From Dinoroseobacter sp. (lineage in GTDB: Bacteria > Pseudomonadota > Alphaproteobacteria > Rhodobacterales > Rhodobacteraceae): a stretch of DNA of 64,000 bases. The notes beneath the pieces were generated by a model. The model was not told the DNA's origin. It was given only the letters and a program-made list of their open reading frames with translations, and made no database searches. The stretch lies in NCBI GenBank assembly GCA_017643385.1, contig JAEPNN010000008.1, positions 1 through 64,000 on the forward strand, read 5' to 3'. The position numbers and the translations under genes were made by a program. Shown here piece after piece: positions 56,266 through 64,000 of the stretch (positions are counted from its first letter, which is position 1; each line of letters starts with the position of its first letter).

Positions 56266-57437
56266 TGAAGCGCGTCAGCCTGTTTGGTGCGACAGGATCG
56301 ATTGGCGAAAACACGGTCGATCTGTTGATGCGCGCCGAACCCAACACCTATGACGTCGTGGCAGTTACCGGGGGAGGGAATGTTGCCCGCCTGGCTGAAC
56401 AGGCACGCGAATTGAACGCTGAGATTGCAGTGACTGCGTTTGATGAATGTTACGACGGTCTGAAAGATGCGCTTGCAGGCACTGGAATAGAGGTCGCATC
56501 GGGGGCGCAGGCCTTGTGTGATGCTGCCGACAGGCCGTGCGACTGGACCATGAGCGCCATCGTCGGGGCGGCAGGGCTTTATCCGGGGTTTGCGGCCTTG
56601 CGACAGGGGGGAACGCTGGCGCTTGCCAATAAGGAGTCCCTCGTGTGTGCGGGGCCTTTGCTGCTCGCGGAAGCAAAGGCAAATGCAGCAACCATCATGC
56701 CTGTCGACAGCGAACATTCAGCTGTTTTTCAGGCCTTGGTTGGCGAAGATATGTCAGCTGTTGAACGCATCATCATTACTGCCAGCGGCGGTCCCTTTCG
56801 GGATTGGCCCCTTGAGGCCATTGCCAAAGCCACGTTGAAAGAGGCCGTGGCGCACCCGAACTGGGCAATGGGACAGCGGATCAGCGTTGATTCAGCCTCA
56901 ATGTTCAACAAGGCACTGGAACTTATCGAAACCCACGAATTCTTCGGTATTGCGCCAGATCGTATTGAGGCCGTTGTACACCCAGAGTCTTTGGTTCACG
57001 CGCTTGTTGGATTTCAGGATGGCGCGCTTATGGCGCATATCGGACCACCAGATATGCGCCATGCAATTGGCTACGCGTTGCATTGGCCTGAACGCGCCCA
57101 TATTCCAGTGAACAGGCTGGACCTTGCCGCGATCGGCCAGCTCAATTTTTCCGCGCCCGACACGCAAAAATTCCCAGCATTGCGTCTCGCGCGTGACGTG
57201 ATGGAAACGGGCGGACGGGCAGGGGCTGTTTTCAACGGTGCCAAGGAAGCCGCGCTGGATTTGTTTATAGCCGGCAAGGTGGGTTTTCTCGACATGGCAC
57301 GTCTTGTTGAAACCGCGCTTGAGACCTGCGACGCGGCGGATTCCCTCTCAAAGCCACTTATTGGCCTTGATTGCGTCACGCAGGCAGACCACATGGCTCG
57401 TAAGGCAGTTAAAGACGCGGCCCAAGATCGCGCCTAG
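56265..57437 (+). CDS. 1-deoxy-D-xylulose 5-phosphate reductoisomerase
   Basis: A 390-residue enzyme: NADPH site LFGATGSIGENT at residues 7-18, LANKESLVCAG, the metal site MPVDSEHSAVFQ, ITASGGPFRDWP, HPNWAMGQRISVDSASMFNK and HPESLVHALVGF. It carries out the second step of the methylerythritol-phosphate isoprenoid route, which feeds the neighbouring uppS. It overlaps cdsA by one base. Confidence 0.97.
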   Translation: MKRVSLFGATGSIGENTVDLLMRAEPNTYDVVAVTGGGNVARLAEQARELNAEIAVTAFDECYDGLKDALAGTGIEVASGAQALCDAADRPCDWTMSAIVGAAGLYPGFAALRQGGTLALANKESLVCAGPLLLAEAKANAATIMPVDSEHSAVFQALVGEDMSAVERIIITASGGPFRDWPLEAIAKATLKEAVAHPNWAMGQRISVDSASMFNKALELIETHEFFGIAPDRIEAVVHPESLVHALVGFQDGALMAHIGPPDMRHAIGYALHWPERAHIPVNRLDLAAIGQLNFSAPDTQKFPALRLARDVMETGGRAGAVFNGAKEAALDLFIAGKVGFLDMARLVETALETCDAADSLSKPLIGLDCVTQADHMARKAVKDAAQDRA

Positions 57438-57464
57438 AAACAACAGAGCAGAGGAACCCGTTGC

Positions 57465-58814
57465 ATGGACATCATAGGGCTTATCCCATCCTTCGGCGGA
57501 GTGTTCTTCACTGTAATCGCCTTCATCATCGCTTTGTCGGTGATTGTCGCGATACACGAATATGGTCATTATATAGTGGGCCGCTGGTGCGGTATCCATG
57601 CCGAAGTCTTTTCTTTGGGGTTTGGCCCGGTTCTCTACAGCCGCACCGACAAACGTGGCACTGTTTGGCAGATCGCGGCCCTACCGTTCGGCGGTTATGT
57701 GAAGTTTCTGGGGGATGCAGATGCCGCATCGGGGAAAGACGGCGAAACAATTTCCAAGCTAAGCGACGCAGATCGTGCGCGTACAATGCATGGCGCGGCC
57801 CTTTGGCGTCGCGCAGCAACCGTTGCAGCGGGTCCTGTATTCAATTTTATTCTGTCGATCGGCATTTTTGCGGCCGTTATTTTCGTACAAGGTACAGCCA
57901 CCGAACGTCCGACAATTGGTGAATTGCTGGCGCTTCCCACAGAAAATATTGACCTCCAGCAAGGTGATATCATCGTCGCCGTCGAGGGTATTGAGACCCC
58001 TGATTTTGAAACTCTGGATGGTTTGCGCGATGTCATCGCTCCAGCTGAAACCTTAACCTACACGGTTGAACGTAACGGGGCTTTGCGCGAAGTGACTGGG
58101 CCTTATGTACTGCCCCCGGTAGCGCAAGGCATCCAGCCACGGTCTGCCGCGATGGACGTGGGCCTTGAAGCTGGTGATGTGGTGATCGCAGTGGATGGCG
58201 AGGCGATTTATTCGTTTGAGGAACTGCGCGCGAAGGTGACGGCCTCGGAAGGGGAAGCGCTCCGTCTTGATGTGTGGCGCTCTGATGAAGATGGTGCGAA
58301 AACCTTTGAAATTTCCCTTGCGCCGCGGCGTATGGATCTCCCACTTGCCGATGGTGGTTTTGAAACACGCTGGCTTCTCGGCGTTTCGGGCGGCATGTTT
58401 TTTGCGCCCGCAACGATCACTCCGAACCCTTTTGAGGCGATCAGCTCGGGCGTAGATCAAACGTGGTTCATCGTGACCTCCAGCCTGTCTGGTCTTTATC
58501 ACATGGTCACTGGCGCGATATCGACGTGCAACATGTCCGGGCCCATCGGAATTGCCGAAGTGTCAGGTGCCGCTGCAAGCCAGGGCCTCGAAAGCTTCAT
58601 CTGGTTTATCGCAGTGTTATCCACAGCTGTTGGGCTGCTTAATCTGTTCCCGGTTCCCGTGCTTGATGGGGGTCACCTTGTCTTCCACGCCTATGAGGCT
58701 GTTGTGGGACGGCCACCAAGCGATCGCGCATTGCGGGTATTGATGACAACTGGGTTGGTATTGATCCTGTCGCTTATGCTGTTTGCGCTGACCAACGATC
58801 TCTTTTGCCCCTGA
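57465..58814 (+). CDS. RseP site-2 zinc metalloprotease
   Basis: A 449-residue membrane protease: the zinc motif H31-E32-Y-G-H35 lies in the first helix and the third ligand region is NLFPVPVLDGGHLVFHAYE. Two PDZ domains lie between (about 125-290), the first with an insertion of TERPTIGELLALPTENIDLQ. RseP cleaves transmembrane anti-sigma factors and signal-peptide remnants. It is placed immediately upstream of bamA, the usual order. Confidence 0.95.
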   Translation: MDIIGLIPSFGGVFFTVIAFIIALSVIVAIHEYGHYIVGRWCGIHAEVFSLGFGPVLYSRTDKRGTVWQIAALPFGGYVKFLGDADAASGKDGETISKLSDADRARTMHGAALWRRAATVAAGPVFNFILSIGIFAAVIFVQGTATERPTIGELLALPTENIDLQQGDIIVAVEGIETPDFETLDGLRDVIAPAETLTYTVERNGALREVTGPYVLPPVAQGIQPRSAAMDVGLEAGDVVIAVDGEAIYSFEELRAKVTASEGEALRLDVWRSDEDGAKTFEISLAPRRMDLPLADGGFETRWLLGVSGGMFFAPATITPNPFEAISSGVDQTWFIVTSSLSGLYHMVTGAISTCNMSGPIGIAEVSGAAASQGLESFIWFIAVLSTAVGLLNLFPVPVLDGGHLVFHAYEAVVGRPPSDRALRVLMTTGLVLILSLMLFALTNDLFCP

Positions 58815-58943
58815 AGAAGTCGACCAAAAACTTACTGAAAAGTTTATACGTCACGCTTTTTTACATGGATTGCCCAAATCGAGCCACATTCTTTGACGAT
58901 ACCTTCGTTAACAGCACTGTTCGCAGTCAATGGAGGGCGTGAT

Positions 58944-59084
58944 ATGCAGCTGGTTCATCAAGGTGTCGTTGGCGTAAGAGCCCTGGCGCGGTTTTATGGC
59001 GATAGCGTTCTGGTTGTAGCACTCATTATTGCTGCAATCTCCGGCGCCATTTCGCTTGCCAATATCCTGAGTGCGACCCTCTAA
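58944..59084 (+). CDS. Putative small membrane protein
   Basis: A 46-residue frame with GGAGGGCG ten bases before ATG at 58944, so translation is plausible. The sequence has a short basic N-terminal part (QLVHQGVVGVRALARFYG), then one strongly hydrophobic helix from about residue 18 to 44 (VLVVALIIAAISGAISLAN). No family recognised. It lies between rseP and bamA and has no homologue I can name. An in-frame upstream ATG at 58893 lacks a site. Confidence 0.4.
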   Translation: MQLVHQGVVGVRALARFYGDSVLVVALIIAAISGAISLANILSATL

Positions 59085-59199
59085 CAACACATTGGGTTGC
59101 GCCTCGAGTTTTCCACAGCCCAATCCCTTGTTCGATTTTGACAAGTTCCCGCTGCCAAGGTAGGACGCCTATAGCAGGCAGATCACGGGACAGACTAGA

Positions 59200-61530
59200 A
59201 TGAGCGGTCGTGGAAAAAGCATTTCAAAATTAGCACAGGGGTCATCTCGAGCGGCCCTGATTTTGGCTCTGGTATCGGCGACAAGTTTGACGCTTCCGTC
59301 GACGACCGCAAGCGCACAAGATTTCACATTCAACAGGGTAGCGGTTTCAGGCAACCAACGGGTTGATTCTGCGAGCGTGGTTGCTTTTGCGGGCATATCA
59401 TCCGGTCAAACGCTCACAGCGGGCGAGTTGAACGAGGCATATCAGCGTATTGTGAACTCCGGTCTTTTTGAGGCTGTAGAGATTAATCCGCGCGGTAACC
59501 TTCTCGAAATCAACGTTCAGGAATGGCCCACCGTGAACCGTATCAATATCGAGGGCAATCGCCGTATCGATGACGATGTTCTGCTGCCAGTATTGGGATC
59601 TGAATCCCGGCGCGTGTACAGCCCCTCTCAGGCCGAGGCGGATGCAGCGGCGATTGCTGAGGCTTATGCGCTACGTGGTCGACTTGCTGCAACTGTAGAG
59701 CCGCGGATTATCCGGCGCAGCGATAATCGCGTAGACCTCGTGTTTGAAGTAACCGAGGGCCGTGTTGTCGAAATCCAGCGGATTAGTTTTGTTGGCAATC
59801 AGGACTTTTCCGAACGCCGTCTTCGCAACGCGTTGCAAACCCGACAGGCTGGCCTCTTCCGCCGTTTGATCCAATCCGATACTTTTATTGAGGAAAGAAT
59901 TGCATTTGATCGTCAGGTTCTGACCGATTTCTACAATTCACGCGGCTATGTCGATTTCCAGGTTTTGTCGGTAAGCTCGGAGCTCACCCGCCAGCGGAAC
60001 GGCGTTTTCGTCACGTTTAATGTAAGGGAAGGGCAGTCGTTCAAAGTTGGATCGGTTAGCACGTCCAGCGTCATTGAAGGCTTGGACGCTGCTGAGTTCG
60101 AAGCTGCACTGAATATCGATCCTGGCGACACATGGTCACCGGCGCTAATTGAGAACAACATCGCACGTATTGAGCGGCTTGCGATTGAAAAACAACTTAA
60201 TTTCGTGCGTGTCGTTCCAAAGATTAGTCGCAACGACGCGGCTGGTACACTTGATGTCAATTTTCAGCTGGAACGCGGACCGCGTGTTTTTATCGAGCGG
60301 ATTGATATCGAAGGTAATGCAACGACATTGGATCGGGTTATTCGCCGGCAGTTTACGACTGCAGAAGGTGATCCGTTCAATCCGCGTGAAATTCGCCAAG
60401 CTGCAGAGCGTATTCGTGCGCTTGGTTTCTTCGCGGATGCACAGGTCAACAACCGTCCTGGTAGTAGTGAAAACCAGGTGGTTGTGGATGTTGATGTTGA
60501 AGAGGCGCCAACAGGTGCACTGAGCTTTGGCGGTTCTTACTCGGCGCAAGACGGTTTTGGACTGTCTGTCAACCTAAGCGAACGTAACTTTCTTGGGCGT
60601 GGCCAGTTCCTGAGCTTTGAGTACTCGGGAGGCACAGATAATCGAAAAGCTGCATTCTCCTTCGCTGAGCCAGCATTGCTAGATCGCGATTTGCGTCTTC
60701 GTTTTGACGCACAACAATTTACAACCAACAATGCATCAGCGAGTTATGATACAGAAATCCGTGATCTCGAGGTTGGTCTCGAGTTTCCTGTAAGCGAACG
60801 TGGTCGCTTGGATGTTTATGCTGGGCTCGGTACGGCCGCGATCTTGGATACCGCAACAGCTTCGCCTATTATTCAGCGCGAAGCAGGAACGCGCGATACG
60901 CATTCCGTTGGGTATACCTACACATTTGATACGCGCCGCACTGGACTGGATCCGACAACCGGCATGCTTCTGCGGTTCGGACAGGAAGTAACGGGTGTTG
61001 GTAGTACGAACCAGATCTTGCGGACGACCGCGCTTGCGGCCGCTGAGACAAAGGTGTGGGGAGAAGAGATTGGGCTGCGCATCGAGGTTGAAGGGGGGGC
61101 TCTGACCCCTATCGGCGGTGCAACAACGCGGATAACCGACCGCTTCCTGCCAAACTCCCGCGTGATGCGTGGATTTGGTTCTAACGGTATTGGTCCGCGG
61201 GATTTGAATGCTACTGGCAATGACGCGCTTGGCGGCAATTATTATGCTGTTGCGCGGCTCGAGAGCCAATTCCCGCTAGGATTGCCCGATGAATACAATA
61301 TTACCGGTGGTCTTTTTGCTGATGTGGGCACGGTATGGGGACTTCAGGATACGGCAGGCGCGGGCGGAAACATTGTAGACGATAGCGCATTGCTTCGTGC
61401 GACCCTTGGATTTGCCGTCTATTGGACGACGGCGATTGGGCCCCTTCGGTTCAATTTCACGACGCCGCTTCAAGCCGAGAGCTATGACAATCCTGTTGGG
61501 TTTGATCTAACGATCTCAACGAAGTTTTAA
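59200..61530 (+). CDS. Outer-membrane assembly factor BamA
   Basis: A 776-residue outer-membrane protein with signal peptide ending STTASA before QDF. Five POTRA-type units follow (about 42-115, 116-195, 198-280, 283-360 and 363-436), then a beta-barrel. The barrel signature is R-G-F in VMRGFGSNGIGPRD, the first residue being Met instead of the common Val-Arg context. A terminal Phe closes the protein (TISTKF). It inserts outer-membrane beta-barrels. Followed by the periplasmic chaperone gene three bases later. Confidence 0.96.
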   Translation: MSGRGKSISKLAQGSSRAALILALVSATSLTLPSTTASAQDFTFNRVAVSGNQRVDSASVVAFAGISSGQTLTAGELNEAYQRIVNSGLFEAVEINPRGNLLEINVQEWPTVNRINIEGNRRIDDDVLLPVLGSESRRVYSPSQAEADAAAIAEAYALRGRLAATVEPRIIRRSDNRVDLVFEVTEGRVVEIQRISFVGNQDFSERRLRNALQTRQAGLFRRLIQSDTFIEERIAFDRQVLTDFYNSRGYVDFQVLSVSSELTRQRNGVFVTFNVREGQSFKVGSVSTSSVIEGLDAAEFEAALNIDPGDTWSPALIENNIARIERLAIEKQLNFVRVVPKISRNDAAGTLDVNFQLERGPRVFIERIDIEGNATTLDRVIRRQFTTAEGDPFNPREIRQAAERIRALGFFADAQVNNRPGSSENQVVVDVDVEEAPTGALSFGGSYSAQDGFGLSVNLSERNFLGRGQFLSFEYSGGTDNRKAAFSFAEPALLDRDLRLRFDAQQFTTNNASASYDTEIRDLEVGLEFPVSERGRLDVYAGLGTAAILDTATASPIIQREAGTRDTHSVGYTYTFDTRRTGLDPTTGMLLRFGQEVTGVGSTNQILRTTALAAAETKVWGEEIGLRIEVEGGALTPIGGATTRITDRFLPNSRVMRGFGSNGIGPRDLNATGNDALGGNYYAVARLESQFPLGLPDEYNITGGLFADVGTVWGLQDTAGAGGNIVDDSALLRATLGFAVYWTTAIGPLRFNFTTPLQAESYDNPVGFDLTISTKF

Positions 61531-61533
61531 ACG

Positions 61534-62172
61534 ATGCTGCGACTTTGGCTTCGCACCATCGTGGCATGCGGAGCCTTCGTCGCTTTTAGCAACACTTCAA
61601 CGCATGCCATCGCCCAATCCACTCAAATCCAGTCGGATTTTGTGGTGATAAATCAGGACAGGCTTTATTCAGAGTCTCAATTTGGGCAGCGAGTCGTTGC
61701 AGATATTCGCGCTGAGTCCCTTGCATTGGCCGAGGAAAACAGGCGTATCGAAGATGCGTTGATTGCAGAAGAGCAAGCTATTACCGAACGGCGCCCCTCT
61801 ATGGCCCCGGAAGAGTTTCGTGCGCTTGCAGATGACTTTGATGCGCGGGTAACGGCCATTCGTGCAGCACAGGATAGAAAAGCGCGCAACCTGACAAGCC
61901 GGGATGAACAAGAACGCCGCACCTTTTTCAATGCCACGTTACCTGTCTTGGGTAGGATCATGTCGGACTTTGGGGCTGTGGCAATCTTTGATCAGCGGGC
62001 TGCGTTCATTACAGATGACCGTATCGACATCACTGATGAGGCTATAGCAGCCATGGATGAAGCAATTGGAACGGGGCAGGAGGCGTCGCTCGACTCCGCT
62101 CCTGCCCCTGTCTTGCCTGACGTCGATGAATTGCCCCAACAACCTGCAACGGACCCGGTAGCCTCTGAATAG
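61534..62172 (+). CDS. OmpH/Skp-family periplasmic chaperone
   Basis: A 212-residue protein starting three bases after bamA. Signal peptide [20 protein letters not shown]... is followed by a coiled-coil-rich, charged region ([20 protein letters not shown] and [20 protein letters not shown]) typical of Skp. The C-terminal 45 residues are Pro/Asp/Ala-rich and longer than in E. coli Skp. It presumably escorts outer-membrane proteins to BamA. Confidence 0.88.
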   Translation: MLRLWLRTIVACGAFVAFSNTSTHAIAQSTQIQSDFVVINQDRLYSESQFGQRVVADIRAESLALAEENRRIEDALIAEEQAITERRPSMAPEEFRALADDFDARVTAIRAAQDRKARNLTSRDEQERRTFFNATLPVLGRIMSDFGAVAIFDQRAAFITDDRIDITDEAIAAMDEAIGTGQEASLDSAPAPVLPDVDELPQQPATDPVASE

Positions 62173-62237
62173 CTGGTTGTCTCGAACCACGCTGCTTGCT
62201 AGCCACGGTCAACGCAAATACTGTCCGGAGACCTTTT

Positions 62238-62708
62238 ATGGACATTCCTACAACCGCTGACATTGATCTGATCCAACGGATAATCCCGCATCGATACCCA
62301 TTTCTGTTGGTCGACAAAGTGAAGGACATTGTGCCCAACACCTCTGCGGTAGGGATCAAGAACGTCACATTCAACGAGCCACATTTCCAAGGTCATTTTC
62401 CGGGCGCACCGATTATGCCGGGCGTAACCATCATTGAGGCCATGGCGCAAACAGCAGCTGTTATGGTGGGTGTTTCCATGAATATGGCGGACAGGGATCT
62501 CCTTGTTTATTTCATGGCGATCGACAGTGCGAAGTTCCGCCGGAAAGTTGTGCCCGGTGACGTACTTGAAATGAAGCTTGATGTGACGCGCGGCAAGCCC
62601 GGTGGCAAAGTCTGGAAATTCCATGGCGTTGGCACGGTGGAGGGCGATGTGGCCTGTGAATGCGACTTTACAGCAATGATGGACTTGCCGAAGGACGCGG
62701 CTGAATGA
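62238..62708 (+). CDS. 3-hydroxyacyl-[acyl-carrier-protein] dehydratase FabZ
   Basis: A 156-residue hot-dog-fold enzyme; ATG at 62238 is used, with GGAGACC before it, not the upstream in-frame start. [34 protein letters not shown] (catalytic His and Glu) and [10 protein letters not shown] are seen. It dehydrates 3-hydroxyacyl-ACP in fatty-acid synthesis and competes with LpxA for the same precursor. Its stop overlaps the lpxA ATG (ATGA). Confidence 0.97.
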   Translation: MDIPTTADIDLIQRIIPHRYPFLLVDKVKDIVPNTSAVGIKNVTFNEPHFQGHFPGAPIMPGVTIIEAMAQTAAVMVGVSMNMADRDLLVYFMAIDSAKFRRKVVPGDVLEMKLDVTRGKPGGKVWKFHGVGTVEGDVACECDFTAMMDLPKDAAE

Positions 62709-63502
62709 GCATTTCGGTCAGCGCTCAGATCCATCCAAGTGCGGTGATCGAGCCCGGTGCCGTGATAGCCGATGGCTGCAAGGTCGGCCCGTTTTGCGTT
62801 GTAGGACCAGACGTGGAACTTGGGCGCAACGTTGTATTGCGTAGCCACGTTGTTGTGACTGGCTGGACGCAAGTAGGTGATGAAACAGACATTTTCTCTT
62901 TTGCGAGCATTGGTGAGATCCCACAGGATCTCAAGTTCAAAGGCGAAAAGACAAAGCTCATCATTGGGAGACGCAATCGTATCCGCGAACATGTGACGAT
63001 GAACACAGGCACTGAAGGGGGCGGTGGGGTAACCCGTGTAGGCGATAACAACCTCTTTATGGCGGGCTGTCACGTCGCACATGATGCGCAGATCGGAAAC
63101 AATGTCATCGTTGTGAACAATGCGGCGATTGCCGGGCATTGCATCATTGAAGACAACGTGTTGATCGGTGGGCTTTCTGGGATCCACCAGTTTGTCCGTA
63201 TTGGTCGCGGCGCGATCATTGGTGCGGTGACCATGGTGACAAACGACGTTATCCCCTATGGGCTCGTACAGGCCGAAAGAGGCACATTGGATGGTTTGAA
63301 TCTTGTCGGGCTCAAGCGTCGTGGTGTGTCCCGTACGGACATTACTGCGTTGCGAGCCGCATATCAGGCGCTTGCGCAAGGGGAGGGAACCTTCCTCGAA
63401 CGCGCGAGGCGACTGAATGAGGAAACAGAAAGCGAATACGTTCGAGAGATTGCCGAATTCATTATTGCGGCGTCGGATCGAAGCTTTCTGACGCCGAGTT
63501 AG
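62705..63502 (+). CDS. UDP-N-acetylglucosamine acyltransferase LpxA
   Basis: A 265-residue left-handed beta-helix: hexapeptide repeats such as [20 protein letters not shown], then a loop with the catalytic His in [13 protein letters not shown], and the C-terminal helical domain ([20 protein letters not shown]). It performs the first lipid A step. Translationally coupled to fabZ. It confirms a lipid A outer membrane. Confidence 0.97.
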   Translation: MSISVSAQIHPSAVIEPGAVIADGCKVGPFCVVGPDVELGRNVVLRSHVVVTGWTQVGDETDIFSFASIGEIPQDLKFKGEKTKLIIGRRNRIREHVTMNTGTEGGGGVTRVGDNNLFMAGCHVAHDAQIGNNVIVVNNAAIAGHCIIEDNVLIGGLSGIHQFVRIGRGAIIGAVTMVTNDVIPYGLVQAERGTLDGLNLVGLKRRGVSRTDITALRAAYQALAQGEGTFLERARRLNEETESEYVREIAEFIIAASDRSFLTPS

Positions 63503-63505
63503 CGA

Positions 63506-64000
63506 ATGTCGCTCGCAGTTATCTCTGGCTCTGGAGACCTGCCAGTACGTCTCGTCAAAGAAACAGGCGCAATCTGGGTCAAATTGAATAATGTACACAC
63601 GGACATAGGTTCAGAGCCGAACATAACAGCGCAATTTGAAAGGCTTGGAGATCTTTTCTCGGATCTCGCGGAAGCTGGCGTTCAGGAAATCTGCTTTGCT
63701 GGTGCGATGGGGCGCCCAAAGCTCGATCCGTCTTTGTTTGATGCGACCACATTGGAACTGATGCCCAGGCTGGTACCGTTGCTGCAGTCCGGGGATGACG
63801 CATTACTGCGAGGCATCATTGAAGTGTGTGAAGAAAAGGGATTTTCTGTTTGTGCACCACATGAGTTTCTCCCTGGATTGCTGGTCGAACCTGGCGTGAT
63901 GACACGGGCTCACCCCGAGCCTCGTGACGAACAGGACGCCCAGAAGGGTGCAGAGATTCTGCAGACTTTGAGTGTGCACGATATTGGTCAGGGATGCGTT
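63506..64000 (+). CDS. UDP-2,3-diacylglucosamine pyrophosphatase LpxI (3' end cut by window)
   Basis: The frame opens at ATG 63506, three bases after lpxA, and stays open to the window end (165 codons). It starts MSLAVISGSGDLPVRLVKET and includes the LpxI (DUF1009) blocks EICFAGAMGRPKLDPSLF and SGDDALLRGIIEVCEEKGF, then FLPGLLVEPGVMT. LpxI replaces LpxH in alphaproteobacteria, splitting UDP-diacylglucosamine. The gene is incomplete only because the window ends; about 110 residues are missing. Confidence 0.9.
   Translation, partial: MSLAVISGSGDLPVRLVKETGAIWVKLNNVHTDIGSEPNITAQFERLGDLFSDLAEAGVQEICFAGAMGRPKLDPSLFDATTLELMPRLVPLLQSGDDALLRGIIEVCEEKGFSVCAPHEFLPGLLVEPGVMTRAHPEPRDEQDAQKGAEILQTLSVHDIGQGCV

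Overview
The window reads as a chromosomal segment of an alphaproteobacterium of the Rhodobacterales (Roseobacter-like). Pointers are the gene order rseP-bamA-ompH-fabZ-lpxA-lpxI, a ChpT-type phosphotransferase, a Usg protein, an olsB-olsA ornithine-lipid pair, TRAP and oligopeptide-type ABC uptake genes, and an L21 ribosomal protein with a long C-terminal helix-hairpin-helix tail. This is inference from gene content; no database was searched.

Bases 1-21,300 look like an accessory, catabolic block. A Na/Pi symporter-like gene stands next to a LysR regulator. The regulator precedes a corrinoid-dependent methyl-transfer module: a UroD-type methyltransferase fused to a corrinoid domain, a pterin-binding methyltransferase, a RACO-type reactivase and, beyond an inverted gene pair, a stand-alone protein like the activation domain of cobalamin-dependent methionine synthase. 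The inverted pair encodes a divergent DprA/SMF (SLOG-fold) protein and a small unrecognised partner. Next comes a LysR-controlled set: a TRAP transporter (dctPQM), a class III CoA-transferase, a metallo-beta-lactamase-fold hydrolase, an aldehyde dehydrogenase and a zinc alcohol dehydrogenase. A 15-base motif occurs upstream of both dctP and the CoA-transferase gene. The block ends at a decayed transposase tail and a tRNA-Ser(CGA) gene.

Bases 21,550-39,450 are mostly core genes: rplU-rpmA, a GNAT acetyltransferase, obgE-proB-proA, chpT, olsB-olsA, trmFO-methyltransferase-gluQ, gyrA, usg, dsbB, exoD, tRNA-Leu(CAA) and an APH-fold phosphotransferase.

Bases 39,450-52,300 are again accessory. One gene encodes an unusual secreted-type protein: 31 consecutive Gly-Thr-Xaa triplets (26 of them GTK), two RTX calcium-binding blocks around a DUF642-like module, and a C-terminal Hint domain. 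After it, on the minus strand, lies an uptake/catabolism cluster: AraC regulator, family-5 binding protein, two permeases, a fused double ATPase, and an FAD oxidase of the dimethylglycine/sarcosine dehydrogenase type.

Bases 52,300-64,000 hold the conserved envelope and translation region: miaA divergent from pyrH-frr-uppS-cdsA-dxr-rseP, then bamA, ompH/skp, fabZ, lpxA and the start of lpxI, which runs off the window.

The items most worth a second look are the GTK-repeat/RTX/Hint protein, the corrinoid methyl-transfer module with its altered zinc motif, the embedded DprA-like pair, and the L21 leader and tail.
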